A program made the position numbers and the translations under genes. Under the pieces are notes generated by a model. The model worked only from the letters and a program-made list of their open reading frames with translations. It was not told where the DNA came from and did not search any database. 7,086 nt of DNA from an uncultured Alistipes sp. (GTDB lineage Bacteria; Bacteroidota; Bacteroidia; Bacteroidales; Rikenellaceae): the NCBI GenBank assembly GCA_900769525.1, contig CAAGGY010000132.1:1-7086 (forward strand), in the 5' to 3' direction. This document shows, one piece after another, positions 1 to 6,034 of the stretch (positions are counted from its first letter, which is position 1; every line of letters starts with the position of its first letter).

Positions 1-786
1 CGTTGCTGGTTCGATAGCCACCACGGCACCCACCTTGCCTACCATCAGCTTCTCGGCGAACTCTTGGAGGCGTGCGTCGATAGTCGAGGTGAGCTGTGTG
101 CCCTTAACGGGTAGAATGTCTAAGGCTCCATCTTTATATGGGCCGACGATAGCTCCACGTGTATCCTTGGCGTGGTAGCTGACACCCTTCTCGCCACGTA
201 GCAGAGTCTCGTAGGCCGACTCTACACCACCAATGCCGATATAGTCGCCTGGTGAGTAGTACTCCCACTTATCGATCTGTCTTTGGTCAACCTCACTAAC
301 ATATCCGAGAAGGTTGCCTCCCACCTGTCGTGGGTACTCACGTGCTGTGCGGAAACGGGTGTAGAAGCCCTTGAAGTCGCTCTCGTCGAGAATAAGCTTG
401 GCCTCCTGTGAGAGGTAGCCAACGATAAGGTGTGGCTGGCGTGAGTTAGGACCAGCACGACGAAGCTCACGACGAAGCTTATCCATCGAGATGTTGAGGA
501 TTGTGGCAAGGCGCACCGAGTCGAAGCCCTCACGTGGAATGTCACGAGTGATGACCATCACATCGTAGCACACACGGCTACGGATGAGAAACTCGCCACG
601 ACGGTCGAGAACCTCGCCACGCATAGGGTAGTCGATGTCGATACGCATGATGTTGGCCTCGGCCAGAGCTTTATAGCGGTCGTCGATAATCTGAACATAG
701 AACAGGCGGCCAAGTATTGCAATGGCGGCGATGAGCACAACGTATTGCAATCGGCGATAACGCTGCATACCTCGATTGTTTCCCAT
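1..786 (-). CDS. mrdA: Penicillin-binding protein 2 (elongasome transpeptidase), N-terminal part
   Basis: This is the N-terminal 262 residues of a class B penicillin-binding protein, cut by the left edge. PBP2 cross-links peptidoglycan in the periplasm for side-wall growth with RodA, MreC and MreD. Seen: a short basic N-terminus, one membrane anchor at about residues 14-34, the class B dimerisation motif around residues 56-64 (RGEVLDRRG), GYVSEVD at 161-167, and GVESAYETLLRGEKG at about 187-201. The start of the transpeptidase domain follows (TSTIDARLQ near 233, GAVVAIEP near 253). The catalytic SxxK serine and the KTG motif lie beyond the edge, so activity cannot be judged. The ATG at 786-784 shares one base with the mreD stop (TAATG), which fits translational coupling; a second in-frame ATG lies six codons in. 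Following mreBCD identifies it as PBP2, not the division protein FtsI. The frame is open with no stop to base 1. Confidence 0.93.
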   Translation of the reverse strand, partial: MGNNRGMQRYRRLQYVVLIAAIAILGRLFYVQIIDDRYKALAEANIMRIDIDYPMRGEVLDRRGEFLIRSRVCYDVMVITRDIPREGFDSVRLATILNISMDKLRRELRRAGPNSRQPHLIVGYLSQEAKLILDESDFKGFYTRFRTAREYPRQVGGNLLGYVSEVDQRQIDKWEYYSPGDYIGIGGVESAYETLLRGEKGVSYHAKDTRGAIVGPYKDGALDILPVKGTQLTSTIDARLQEFAEKLMVGKVGAVVAIEPAT

Positions 787-1310
787 TAGCTTGCAACTTT
801 AGAGGTGAACAGACGAACAATTGGCCACGATATGAGTAGCGAGCAACTGGTGCTGAGTAGTATGGTGGCCACCAGACGCCACAAGTTTGCCATAGAGAGC
901 GTCTCCATAGCGAAGAATAGCGTGTGGTGCAGAAGGAGTGCCACGCCAATGTAGAGCATGAGCTGCCCAAGGCGCATACGTGCGAAGAGCTGCGTCTGAT
1001 CGCTCGACTCTACCGAGCGGTGTGTGGTGATATAGAGCAACGACGTGCGTAGCAGTGCAATGGGCAGGAGTGTGATGACGTAGAGTCCCGAGCCGCCGAG
1101 CATAATGTCGAGAAATAGAGCTACGACATAGCTTGTCAGCAACACCCAGATAGACTTCCACTCAACGGGGAGCAGGAGCACTATCAACGGGAATATCATT
1201 GGGCGAATCAAGACAGATATCGAGGCACCAAGGTCGATATTATCGAGCAGGAATACCTGCACCAACACCACCGCCAGGGCTAACCAAATATAGGGAGTGT
1301 ACTTATACAT
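786..1310 (-). CDS. mreD: Rod shape-determining membrane protein MreD
   Basis: A 174-residue, very hydrophobic protein with about six membrane segments (roughly residues 7-22, 32-48, 54-71, 76-94, 116-135 and 143-165). Length, topology and place between mreC and mrdA are those of MreD, the poorly conserved inner-membrane member of the MreBCD complex that links MreB filaments to the wall synthases. Family-like features seen are the LDIMLGGSGLYVITLLPIALLR stretch around 67-88 split by conserved glycines, and a polar loop at about 95-112. It starts 27 nt after the mreC stop and its TAA overlaps the mrdA ATG by one base, so it is surely co-transcribed and probably coupled to mrdA. No clear Shine-Dalgarno precedes the ATG. 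The call rests on context and topology more than on sequence motifs. Confidence 0.9.
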   Translation of the reverse strand: MYKYTPYIWLALAVVLVQVFLLDNIDLGASISVLIRPMIFPLIVLLLPVEWKSIWVLLTSYVVALFLDIMLGGSGLYVITLLPIALLRTSLLYITTHRSVESSDQTQLFARMRLGQLMLYIGVALLLHHTLFFAMETLSMANLWRLVATILLSTSCSLLISWPIVRLFTSKVAS

Positions 1311-1337
1311 CGTTCAACGTGTTTTCAATCTTTGCCA

Positions 1338-2177
1338 TTACTGATTATCGAGATTGTCCATCAGTGACTCAATCTCGCCATAGTGCGTATTCTCTACAAT
1401 AAGCACATTGTTGAGTGCCGACATATCGACAGCGAGCTTAAGGCGTGCTGTGAAGGCGGTCTTTGCGGCATTGTGCTCAAAACTCTCGATGTGTCCTACG
1501 ATGACACCCTTGGGCAGACGCTCCGACCACGCCTCTACGGCCATGCCTATCTCGGGCTGTGCATAGGTCGATACGTCGATGATGTCGACATGATATGGCG
1601 ACTCTCCAGACCAACGTACCGAGCAGGTGTAGTTGGTCATCTGCAGGCTACCACCCATTGTAAACTCGGTGTTGAGCACCGGCATAGCTACGGAGTATCG
1701 CTCCGAGCAGTCGATGATATAACCCACAAGGTTCTTATCGGGAGTTATCACACCCATATTCTTCTTGATGCCGTCACGCTCGCCCTTATCCAAGATGATG
1801 AAGTTGCGGAGGTGGCTGATGGTCATCGAGGCTACACGAGCAGGGTAATAGCGGTAGTGTAGGTCGCCCTCGTCGGCCATCTTACGCTGCCACGACTCCT
1901 CGGTGTAGTCGGCCAAGAGCTCACGCTCACGCTCAAGGGTCTGCTCCAACTCCGCAACACGGTGTGTGAGCATATTGTTCTCCGTGGGCAGCGAGAAGAA
2001 GTGGTTGATGTTGGTAATCTTCTTGCTGAAGTAGCCGCCAACAGCCGTTGTGCGTGAAAGAATCTTGGCCTCGGTATATGGTGTTGATGTGGCGTACTGC
2101 CAAATGGCGATGCACTCCAGTAATACGAAGAGCAGCACCACGTAGATACGCTTAATGAACTCTAAAAGCCTATTCAT
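1338..2177 (-). CDS. mreC: Rod shape-determining protein MreC
   Basis: A 279-residue bitopic membrane protein of usual MreC length. MreC is a periplasmic scaffold that binds PBP2 and connects it with MreB/MreD. Seen in order: a short cytoplasmic N-terminus, a membrane helix at about residues 11-29, a charged coiled-coil at about 66-100 (ELEQTLERERELL), then the beta-rich MreC domain. That domain includes NFIILDKGERDGIKKNMGVI at about 125-144, GYIIDCSERYSVAMPVLN at 152-169, LPKGVIVGHI at 221-230, and a final ALNNVLIVEN at 254-263. The ATG at 2177-2175 opens the membrane anchor directly, so the start is secure. It lies 154 nt after mreB, an unusually long gap for this cluster, filled with two hairpins. 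No Bacteroidota-type promoter (TAnnTTTG on the minus strand) is visible in that gap, so expression probably depends on readthrough from mreB. Confidence 0.96.
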   Translation of the reverse strand: MNRLLEFIKRIYVVLLFVLLECIAIWQYATSTPYTEAKILSRTTAVGGYFSKKITNINHFFSLPTENNMLTHRVAELEQTLERERELLADYTEESWQRKMADEGDLHYRYYPARVASMTISHLRNFIILDKGERDGIKKNMGVITPDKNLVGYIIDCSERYSVAMPVLNTEFTMGGSLQMTNYTCSVRWSGESPYHVDIIDVSTYAQPEIGMAVEAWSERLPKGVIVGHIESFEHNAAKTAFTARLKLAVDMSALNNVLIVENTHYGEIESLMDNLDNQ

Positions 2178-2192
2178 AATCTCTGTTCAAAA

Positions 2193-2222
2193 GAGGCTTA
2201 CGACATTACGTCGTAAAACCTC
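2193..2222 (-). terminator. Hairpin followed by four Ts just upstream of mreC (attenuator-like)
   Basis: On the minus strand the arms at 2222-2210 and 2204-2193 pair over 11 Watson-Crick pairs plus one G-U, with a single bulged base (2218) and a 5-nt loop (2209-2205). TTTT follows at once (2192-2189), and the mreC ATG begins at 2177. This has the shape of a weak intrinsic terminator or attenuator inside the operon, and its foot is close enough to the start codon to affect ribosome loading. A GGAGG (2223-2219) sits mostly inside the stem, but too far from the ATG to serve as its ribosome-binding site. Structure is seen; function is inferred. Four Ts is short for full termination. Confidence 0.5.
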
Positions 2223-2230
2223 CATTACTT

Positions 2231-2275
2231 CGAAACGTGTATAACCGCTCGTAGCCTATCGTTATACACGTTTCG
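2231..2275 (-). repeat. Perfect 15-bp inverted repeat between mreB and mreC
   Basis: The arms cgaaacgtgtataac (2231-2245) and gttatacacgtttcg (2261-2275) are exact reverse complements around a 15-nt loop (2246-2260). Chance occurrence of a perfect 15-bp stem in a 154-nt gap is unlikely. No T-run follows on the minus strand, so it is not a simple terminator. Only 8 nt separate it from the attenuator-like hairpin at 2193-2222. It could be an mRNA processing or stabilising stem that sets mreB against mreC levels, a protein-binding palindrome, or a dispersed intergenic repeat. No second copy is seen in the window. Confidence 0.7.
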
Positions 2276-2331
2276 TAAATTTATAATCGTTGAGTCTCTC
2301 GCTCCTTCGGATTGCGAATAGTGTTGGTTGT

Positions 2332-3360
2332 CTACTTGTCGCCGCCCATAAGGAATGAGAAGTTGCCAATGTTCTTGAGAGCGATGCCTGTACCACGAGC
2401 AATAGCACGTAGTGGATCCTCTGCAATGTGAACAGGTAGACCAGACTTCTTGGTGAGTCGCTTGTCGAGACCCTTAATCAAAGCACCACCACCTGCGAGG
2501 TAGACACCATTCTTCACAACATCTGAGTACAACTCTGGTGGCATCTCCTCGAGCACCTTCATCAGGGCGTTGTCGAGCTTCACGAGCGACTTGTCGAGAG
2601 CATAGGCGATCTCGCTATATGTTAGTGTTACGGTCTGAGGCTGCGATGTGAGCATATTTGAACCAGTGAAGATGTAGTCCTCAGGCTCGTTGTCGAGCTC
2701 AGGCACTGCAGCGCCAATAGCGCACTTAATCTCCTCGGCAGTACGCTCACCAATCTTGACGCCGTGCTGCTGACGGATGTAGTTCTGAATATCTGAAGTG
2801 AAGACATCACCTGCAACGTTGATAGACTCTGAGCATACGATACCACCCAACGAGATACAAGCAATCTCCGAAGTACCACCACCGATGTCGATGATAAGGT
2901 TACCCTCTGGAGCCTCTACGTCAAGACCAGCACCAAGTGCTGCTGCCATAGGCTCGAATACGAGGTAGATCTCACGACCACCAGCGTGCTGTGCTGAGTC
3001 ACGCACGGCACGAATCTCAACGTTTGTAGAGCCTGAAGGGATACAAATCATCATCTTGAGCGATGGTGCAAACATACCACGTGCTGCGTTCACCTTCTTG
3101 ATGAAGCCACGCAACATGAGCTCTGTAGCCTCGAAGTCGGCGATAACGCCATCCTTCAAAGGACGAATGGTGCGAATGTTAGGGTTTGTCTTACCATCCA
3201 TAAGGCGAGCCTTGTGACCAATGGCCATAAGGTTGCCGCTCTTGATGTTTACCGCAACAATCGAAGGCTCGTCGACAACGACCTTGCCGTTGTGCATAAT
3301 GAGAGTATTGGCCGTGCCCAAGTCAATGGCCAACTCCTGCGTAAGTGAAAAAAGTCCCAT
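2332..3360 (-). CDS. mreB: Rod shape-determining protein MreB (bacterial actin)
   Basis: A 342-residue actin-fold ATPase, full length for MreB. It forms short membrane-bound cytoplasmic filaments that direct the elongation machinery around the cell. Seen: the phosphate 1 motif AIDLGTANT at residues 11-19, the EPMAAALGAGL segment at 136-146, the phosphate 2 motif DIGGGTSEI at 158-166, and the adenosine motif GVYLAGGGALIKGL at about 285-298. The ATG at 3360 gives the standard MreB N-terminus (MGLFSLTQE, then the phosphate 1 strand), so the start is secure. The leader just before it is A/T-rich with no Shine-Dalgarno, normal for Bacteroidota. It is first in the mreBCD-mrdA cluster and is read divergently from gpsA, from a promoter about 160 nt upstream. 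No key residue appears to be missing. Confidence 0.98.
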   Translation of the reverse strand: MGLFSLTQELAIDLGTANTLIMHNGKVVVDEPSIVAVNIKSGNLMAIGHKARLMDGKTNPNIRTIRPLKDGVIADFEATELMLRGFIKKVNAARGMFAPSLKMMICIPSGSTNVEIRAVRDSAQHAGGREIYLVFEPMAAALGAGLDVEAPEGNLIIDIGGGTSEIACISLGGIVCSESINVAGDVFTSDIQNYIRQQHGVKIGERTAEEIKCAIGAAVPELDNEPEDYIFTGSNMLTSQPQTVTLTYSEIAYALDKSLVKLDNALMKVLEEMPPELYSDVVKNGVYLAGGGALIKGLDKRLTKKSGLPVHIAEDPLRAIARGTGIALKNIGNFSFLMGGDK

Positions 3361-3518
3361 ATATTTTAGTTTTTTTATTATTCAAACCTCTATTTAGCCC
3401 CAAAACGTCATAGAGCCTGGGTGTGAACACCCTGAAAAAGGCAAAATTTTGGGTTTGGGGATAAATGTTTAATACACAGACACATAGGCGATACTTATCG
3501 CACACGTGCGTATATTGC
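3361..3518 (-). promoter_or_regulatory. Structured 5' leader of mreB
   Basis: If transcription starts just downstream of the promoter ending at 3523, mreB has an untranslated leader of about 155 nt. It holds several inverted repeats: a 5-bp GC stem with a 4-nt loop (3419-3432), a 10-bp AT palindrome (3442-3451), and a longer-range choice. The block ccccaaaa at 3398-3405 can pair over 7 bp with tttgggg at 3454-3460, or over 7 bp with ttttggg at 3447-3453; the partners are adjacent but exclude each other. An A/T-rich unstructured stretch (3361-3383) precedes the ATG. I do not recognise a known riboswitch class. The pairings are seen; regulation is inferred. Confidence 0.4.
3488..3511. promoter_or_regulatory. 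Adjacent short inverted repeats near the mreB transcription start (possible operator)
   Basis: gcgata at 3488-3493 and tatcgc at 3496-3501 are exact 6-bp inverted repeats with a 2-bp centre. They abut a second inverted pair, cgcac (3500-3504) and gtgcg (3507-3511). Both lie just downstream of the predicted mreB start, where a bound repressor would block transcription, or they could form small 5'-end hairpins in the mRNA. No specific regulator is recognised. Short palindromes like these can arise by chance. Confidence 0.3.
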
Positions 3519-3522
3519 TCTG

Positions 3523-3556
3523 CAAAGATAGAAAAAAGAAGTGTAGAATTTGCAAT
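3523..3556 (-). promoter_or_regulatory. Bacteroidota-type promoter for the mreB cluster
   Basis: On the minus strand TATCTTTG (3530-3523) is an exact match to the Bacteroidota -7 consensus TAnnTTTG. An ATTG (3556-3553) lies 22 nt upstream as the -33 element, one or two bases longer than the usual spacing and with one mismatch to TTTG. Transcription would start at about 3515-3519, giving a long mreB leader. The upstream element overlaps that of the divergent gpsA promoter. Confidence 0.6.
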
Positions 3557-3581
3557 ATTTCTGACTTTTTTATTAAATTTG
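3549..3581 (+). promoter_or_regulatory. Bacteroidota-type promoter for gpsA-pgi
   Basis: TTTG at 3549-3552 and TAAATTTG at 3574-3581 match both Bacteroidota promoter elements exactly, with a 21-nt spacer inside the usual range. Transcription would start at about 3585-3590, leaving only about 10-14 nt before the gpsA ATG at 3599. This also shows that the longer in-frame reading from an ATG at 3506 is not the real N-terminus, because it would be interrupted by the promoter. Confidence 0.7.
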
Positions 3582-3598
3582 TGAATAATTTTTCGATT

Positions 3599-4603
3599 AT
3601 GACACCAGATAATAGAGCCAAATGTGCCGTCCTCGGCTACGGCAGCTGGGCTACAGCAATTGTAAAAACTCTTACCGTAAATCGCCACCACGTAGATTGG
3701 TTGGTGCTTAACGACGATATACGTCAGTCGCTCGTGGAGCGTGGTCGCAATCCGAAGTATCTGCCTTGGTGCGACATCGACAAAGATTATATCACCCCTT
3801 CGGCAGATATCAACGAGGTGGTACGCAATGCCAACGTTGTGTTTTTGGCCATGCCATCGGCATTTTTCACTAAGTTCATGGAGCCTCTTACAGAGTCGCT
3901 CGAGGGTAAGATTGTGGTGTCGGCCGTAAAGGGTATCATCCCTGGCGACTACCTCACAATCGTAGAGCACGTGCATCGTTTCTACGGTGTCGATATGAAG
4001 AATATTGCAGTTGTCACAGGCCCTTCGCACGCTGAGGAGGTGGGCCAGTGTAGGTTGTCGTATCTCACTGTGGCTTCGGAAGATAGCACCACAGCAACGA
4101 AGGTGGAAGCACTGCTTGCTAACGACTTCTTCCGTTGTAGCCTCTCGCACGATGTGCTCGGTGTTGAGGCAGCTGCCATAATGAAGAATGTCTACGCTTT
4201 AGCTGTCGGAATAGCAGTGGGTTTGCGCTATGGCGATAACTTCTTGGCTGTGCTCATCTCGGGTTGTGCCAACGAGATGAATCGCTTCCTTGGCGAGGCC
4301 GTGCCTATCGAGGGGCGTAACATCAATGCCGCAGCATATATGGGCGACCTACTTGTTACCTGCTACTCGCCACTTAGCCGCAATCGCCGCCTTGGCACGC
4401 TGCTTGGTAAGGGTTGCTCCGTTAAGAGCGCCCTCAACGAGATGACAATGGTGGCTGAGGGTTACTACGCCGCAGAGTGTATACGTCGTAGCTCGATGCG
4501 CCGTAATATCGAAATGCCTATTGCCGATATGGTCTGGGAGGTGCTCTACAACAACGCTTCGGCACGCGACGCTATGCTCGCACTCACAAAGATTCTTAAG
4601 TAA
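3599..4603 (+). CDS. gpsA: NAD(P)-dependent glycerol-3-phosphate dehydrogenase
   Basis: A 334-residue cytoplasmic enzyme that reduces dihydroxyacetone phosphate to sn-glycerol 3-phosphate, the backbone of phospholipids. Seen: an N-terminal Rossmann fold with VLGYGSWATAIVK at residues 11-23 (GxGxxA, the third glycine replaced by alanine), VFLAMPS at 81-87, SAVKGI at 108-113 with likely catalytic Lys111, and VTGPSHAEEV at 139-148. The C-terminal helical domain has IMKNVYALAVG at 194-204 with conserved Lys196, GDLLVTC at 249-255, and SRNRRLG at 260-266. The ATG at 3599 is chosen over an in-frame ATG at 3506: it gives normal family length, starts just before the Rossmann strand, and lies downstream of a consensus promoter. 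The 31-residue extension does not resemble the family. pgi follows 20 nt after the stop. In many Bacteroidales lysS precedes gpsA-pgi (family knowledge); here it is absent and gpsA has its own promoter. Confidence 0.97.
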   Translation: MTPDNRAKCAVLGYGSWATAIVKTLTVNRHHVDWLVLNDDIRQSLVERGRNPKYLPWCDIDKDYITPSADINEVVRNANVVFLAMPSAFFTKFMEPLTESLEGKIVVSAVKGIIPGDYLTIVEHVHRFYGVDMKNIAVVTGPSHAEEVGQCRLSYLTVASEDSTTATKVEALLANDFFRCSLSHDVLGVEAAAIMKNVYALAVGIAVGLRYGDNFLAVLISGCANEMNRFLGEAVPIEGRNINAAAYMGDLLVTCYSPLSRNRRLGTLLGKGCSVKSALNEMTMVAEGYYAAECIRRSSMRRNIEMPIADMVWEVLYNNASARDAMLALTKILK

Positions 4604-4623
4604 ATCAAATAAAACTTATTGAT

Positions 4624-5955
4624 ATGAAACTTGTTAATTTTAGCGCCGCACACTCAGGTGTGGCTATCACGAAGGATATGCAGGCTGCAGCTGCAGCTGC
4701 TAATGCTCTGTTGCACAATGGCCAGGGCGAGGGTAACGACTTCCTCGGTTGGGTGAATCTTCCATCCTCAATCACAGATGCTGAGCTCAGCGAGATTAAG
4801 AGCGTTGCTGCTAAGCTTCGTTCAAAGGCTGAGGTGGTTGTTTGTATCGGTATCGGTGGCTCATACCTCGGTGCTAAGGCCGTTTTGGAGGCTATGAGCA
4901 ACTCTTTTGAGTCGTTGAAGCGAAAGCACGACAACCCAACAATCGTATTCGCCGGCGAGAATATCTCTGAGGACTATACCTATGAGCTTATGGAGGCTTT
5001 GAAGGAGTACTCTATCGCTGCAATCGTAATCTCTAAGTCGGGTACTACTACCGAGCCTGCTATCGCCTTCCGCCTTATCAAGGCAGAGATCGAGAAGCGC
5101 TATGGCAAGGCTGAGGCAGCAGAGCGTATCGTGGCAATCACAGATAAGGCTCGTGGTGCTCTCAAAACTTTGGCAACACAGGAGGGCTATCCTACATTTG
5201 TTATCGAGGATAACGTGGGTGGCCGCTACTCAGTTCTTTCGCCTGTGGGACTTCTTCCTTTGGCAGTTGCAGGTGTCGATGTTGAGGCATTTGTTGAGGG
5301 TGCTCGTGATATGGAGCGTCTGACATCTGAGGCTACACCTATTGAGGAGAACCCTGCTGCGCAGTATGCTATCGTTCGTAACGAGCTCTATAAGGCTGGT
5401 AAGAAGATTGAGATTCTTGGTTCGTATGAGCCTAAGCTACAGTATATTGCAGAGTGGTGGAAGCAGCTCTATGGCGAGTCTGAGGGTAAGGACCTTAAGG
5501 GTATTTTCCCTGCAAGCGTAACACTCACTGCCGACCTCCACTCTATGGGCCAGTATATCCAGGAGGGCGAGCGCACACTGTTCGAGACCATTATCTCTGT
5601 TAAGAACTCGAAGTACGAGGTTAAGGTCGAGAGCGACGAGGCTAACCTCGATGGCTTGAACTTCCTCACCGGCAAGCGCCTCTCGGAGATTAATAAGATG
5701 GCGGAGCTCGGCGTGCGTATTGCTCACATCGACGGTGGTGTGCCTAACCTCACCATCGAGATTGAGCGCATCGACGAGCGCACCATTGGTCAGCTCTTGT
5801 ACTTCTTCGAGAAGGGATGCGGTATCAGCGGCTATATGCTCGGCGTGAACCCATTCAACCAGCCAGGTGTCGAGGCATATAAGAAGAATATGTTCGCACT
5901 TCTCGACAAACCAGGCTACGAGGCTGAGTCAAAGGCTATTAAGGCTCGTCTATAG
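4624..5955 (+). CDS. pgi: Glucose-6-phosphate isomerase
   Basis: A 443-residue cytoplasmic enzyme interconverting glucose 6-phosphate and fructose 6-phosphate in glycolysis and gluconeogenesis. It belongs to the shorter bacterial form (about 445-450 residues), not the 550-residue E. coli type. Seen: IGIGGSYLGAKAV at 75-87, the sugar-phosphate loop SKSGTTTEP at 137-145, the first family signature DNVGGRYSVLSPVGLLPL at 196-213, GESEGKD at 284-290 with the likely catalytic Glu285, DLHSMGQ at 304-310 with likely catalytic His306, and the second signature ending NPFNQPGVEAYKK at 409-421 with the active-site lysine. The ATG at 4624 is 20 nt after gpsA, in an A/T-rich gap with no separate promoter seen, so the two genes are probably co-transcribed. 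An Ala run at residues 21-26 comes from a small GCTGCA repeat. The transcript ends at the terminator 17 nt downstream. Confidence 0.98.
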   Translation: MKLVNFSAAHSGVAITKDMQAAAAAANALLHNGQGEGNDFLGWVNLPSSITDAELSEIKSVAAKLRSKAEVVVCIGIGGSYLGAKAVLEAMSNSFESLKRKHDNPTIVFAGENISEDYTYELMEALKEYSIAAIVISKSGTTTEPAIAFRLIKAEIEKRYGKAEAAERIVAITDKARGALKTLATQEGYPTFVIEDNVGGRYSVLSPVGLLPLAVAGVDVEAFVEGARDMERLTSEATPIEENPAAQYAIVRNELYKAGKKIEILGSYEPKLQYIAEWWKQLYGESEGKDLKGIFPASVTLTADLHSMGQYIQEGERTLFETIISVKNSKYEVKVESDEANLDGLNFLTGKRLSEINKMAELGVRIAHIDGGVPNLTIEIERIDERTIGQLLYFFEKGCGISGYMLGVNPFNQPGVEAYKKNMFALLDKPGYEAESKAIKARL

Positions 5956-5971
5956 TTGAATTGTAAGAGTG

Positions 5972-6011
5972 AAAATAGGCTACTCACATTGGTGAGTAGC
6001 CTATTTTTTTT
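5972..6011 (+). terminator. Strong, probably bidirectional, intrinsic terminator after pgi
   Basis: Arms 5972-5987 and 5992-6007 form a perfect 16-bp stem with a 4-nt ATTG loop. The 3' arm runs into an eight-T tract (6004-6011), of which four Ts lie beyond the stem. On the minus strand the outer end is TTTTC, so the same hairpin can also stop the convergent gene whose stop codon is at 6037-6035. It lies 17 nt after the pgi stop. Confidence 0.93.
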
Positions 6012-6034
6012 AGTCAAGATGTAATGATGAATTA

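Noticed and set aside
222..970. Several overlapping minus-strand frames in the mrdA/mreD area
   Set aside because: They are other-frame shadows. The frame open from 786 to base 1 gives clear PBP2 sequence, and 786-1310 gives MreD.
1383..1862. Plus-strand open frame of about 159 codons inside mreC
   Set aside because: It is wholly antisense to a well-supported gene, without a promoter or recognisable protein features.
2231..2275. Calling the 15-bp repeat an intrinsic terminator of mreB
   Set aside because: No T-run follows it on the minus strand; only the next hairpin (2193-2222) has a short one.
3506..3598. In-frame 31-codon N-terminal extension of gpsA from an ATG at 3506
   Set aside because: It spans both predicted promoter regions, does not look like the family, and would make the protein longer than normal; the ATG at 3599 fits better.
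3323..4150. Long minus-strand open frame (about 275 codons) antisense to gpsA and reaching into mreB
   Set aside because: It overlaps two certain genes, shows no recognisable domain, and has the Cys/His/Arg-rich look of a shadow frame.
4681..4700. GCTGCA repeat near the pgi start as a phase-variation tract
   Set aside because: The units are in-frame hexamers coding for alanine, so a change in number would not shift the frame.
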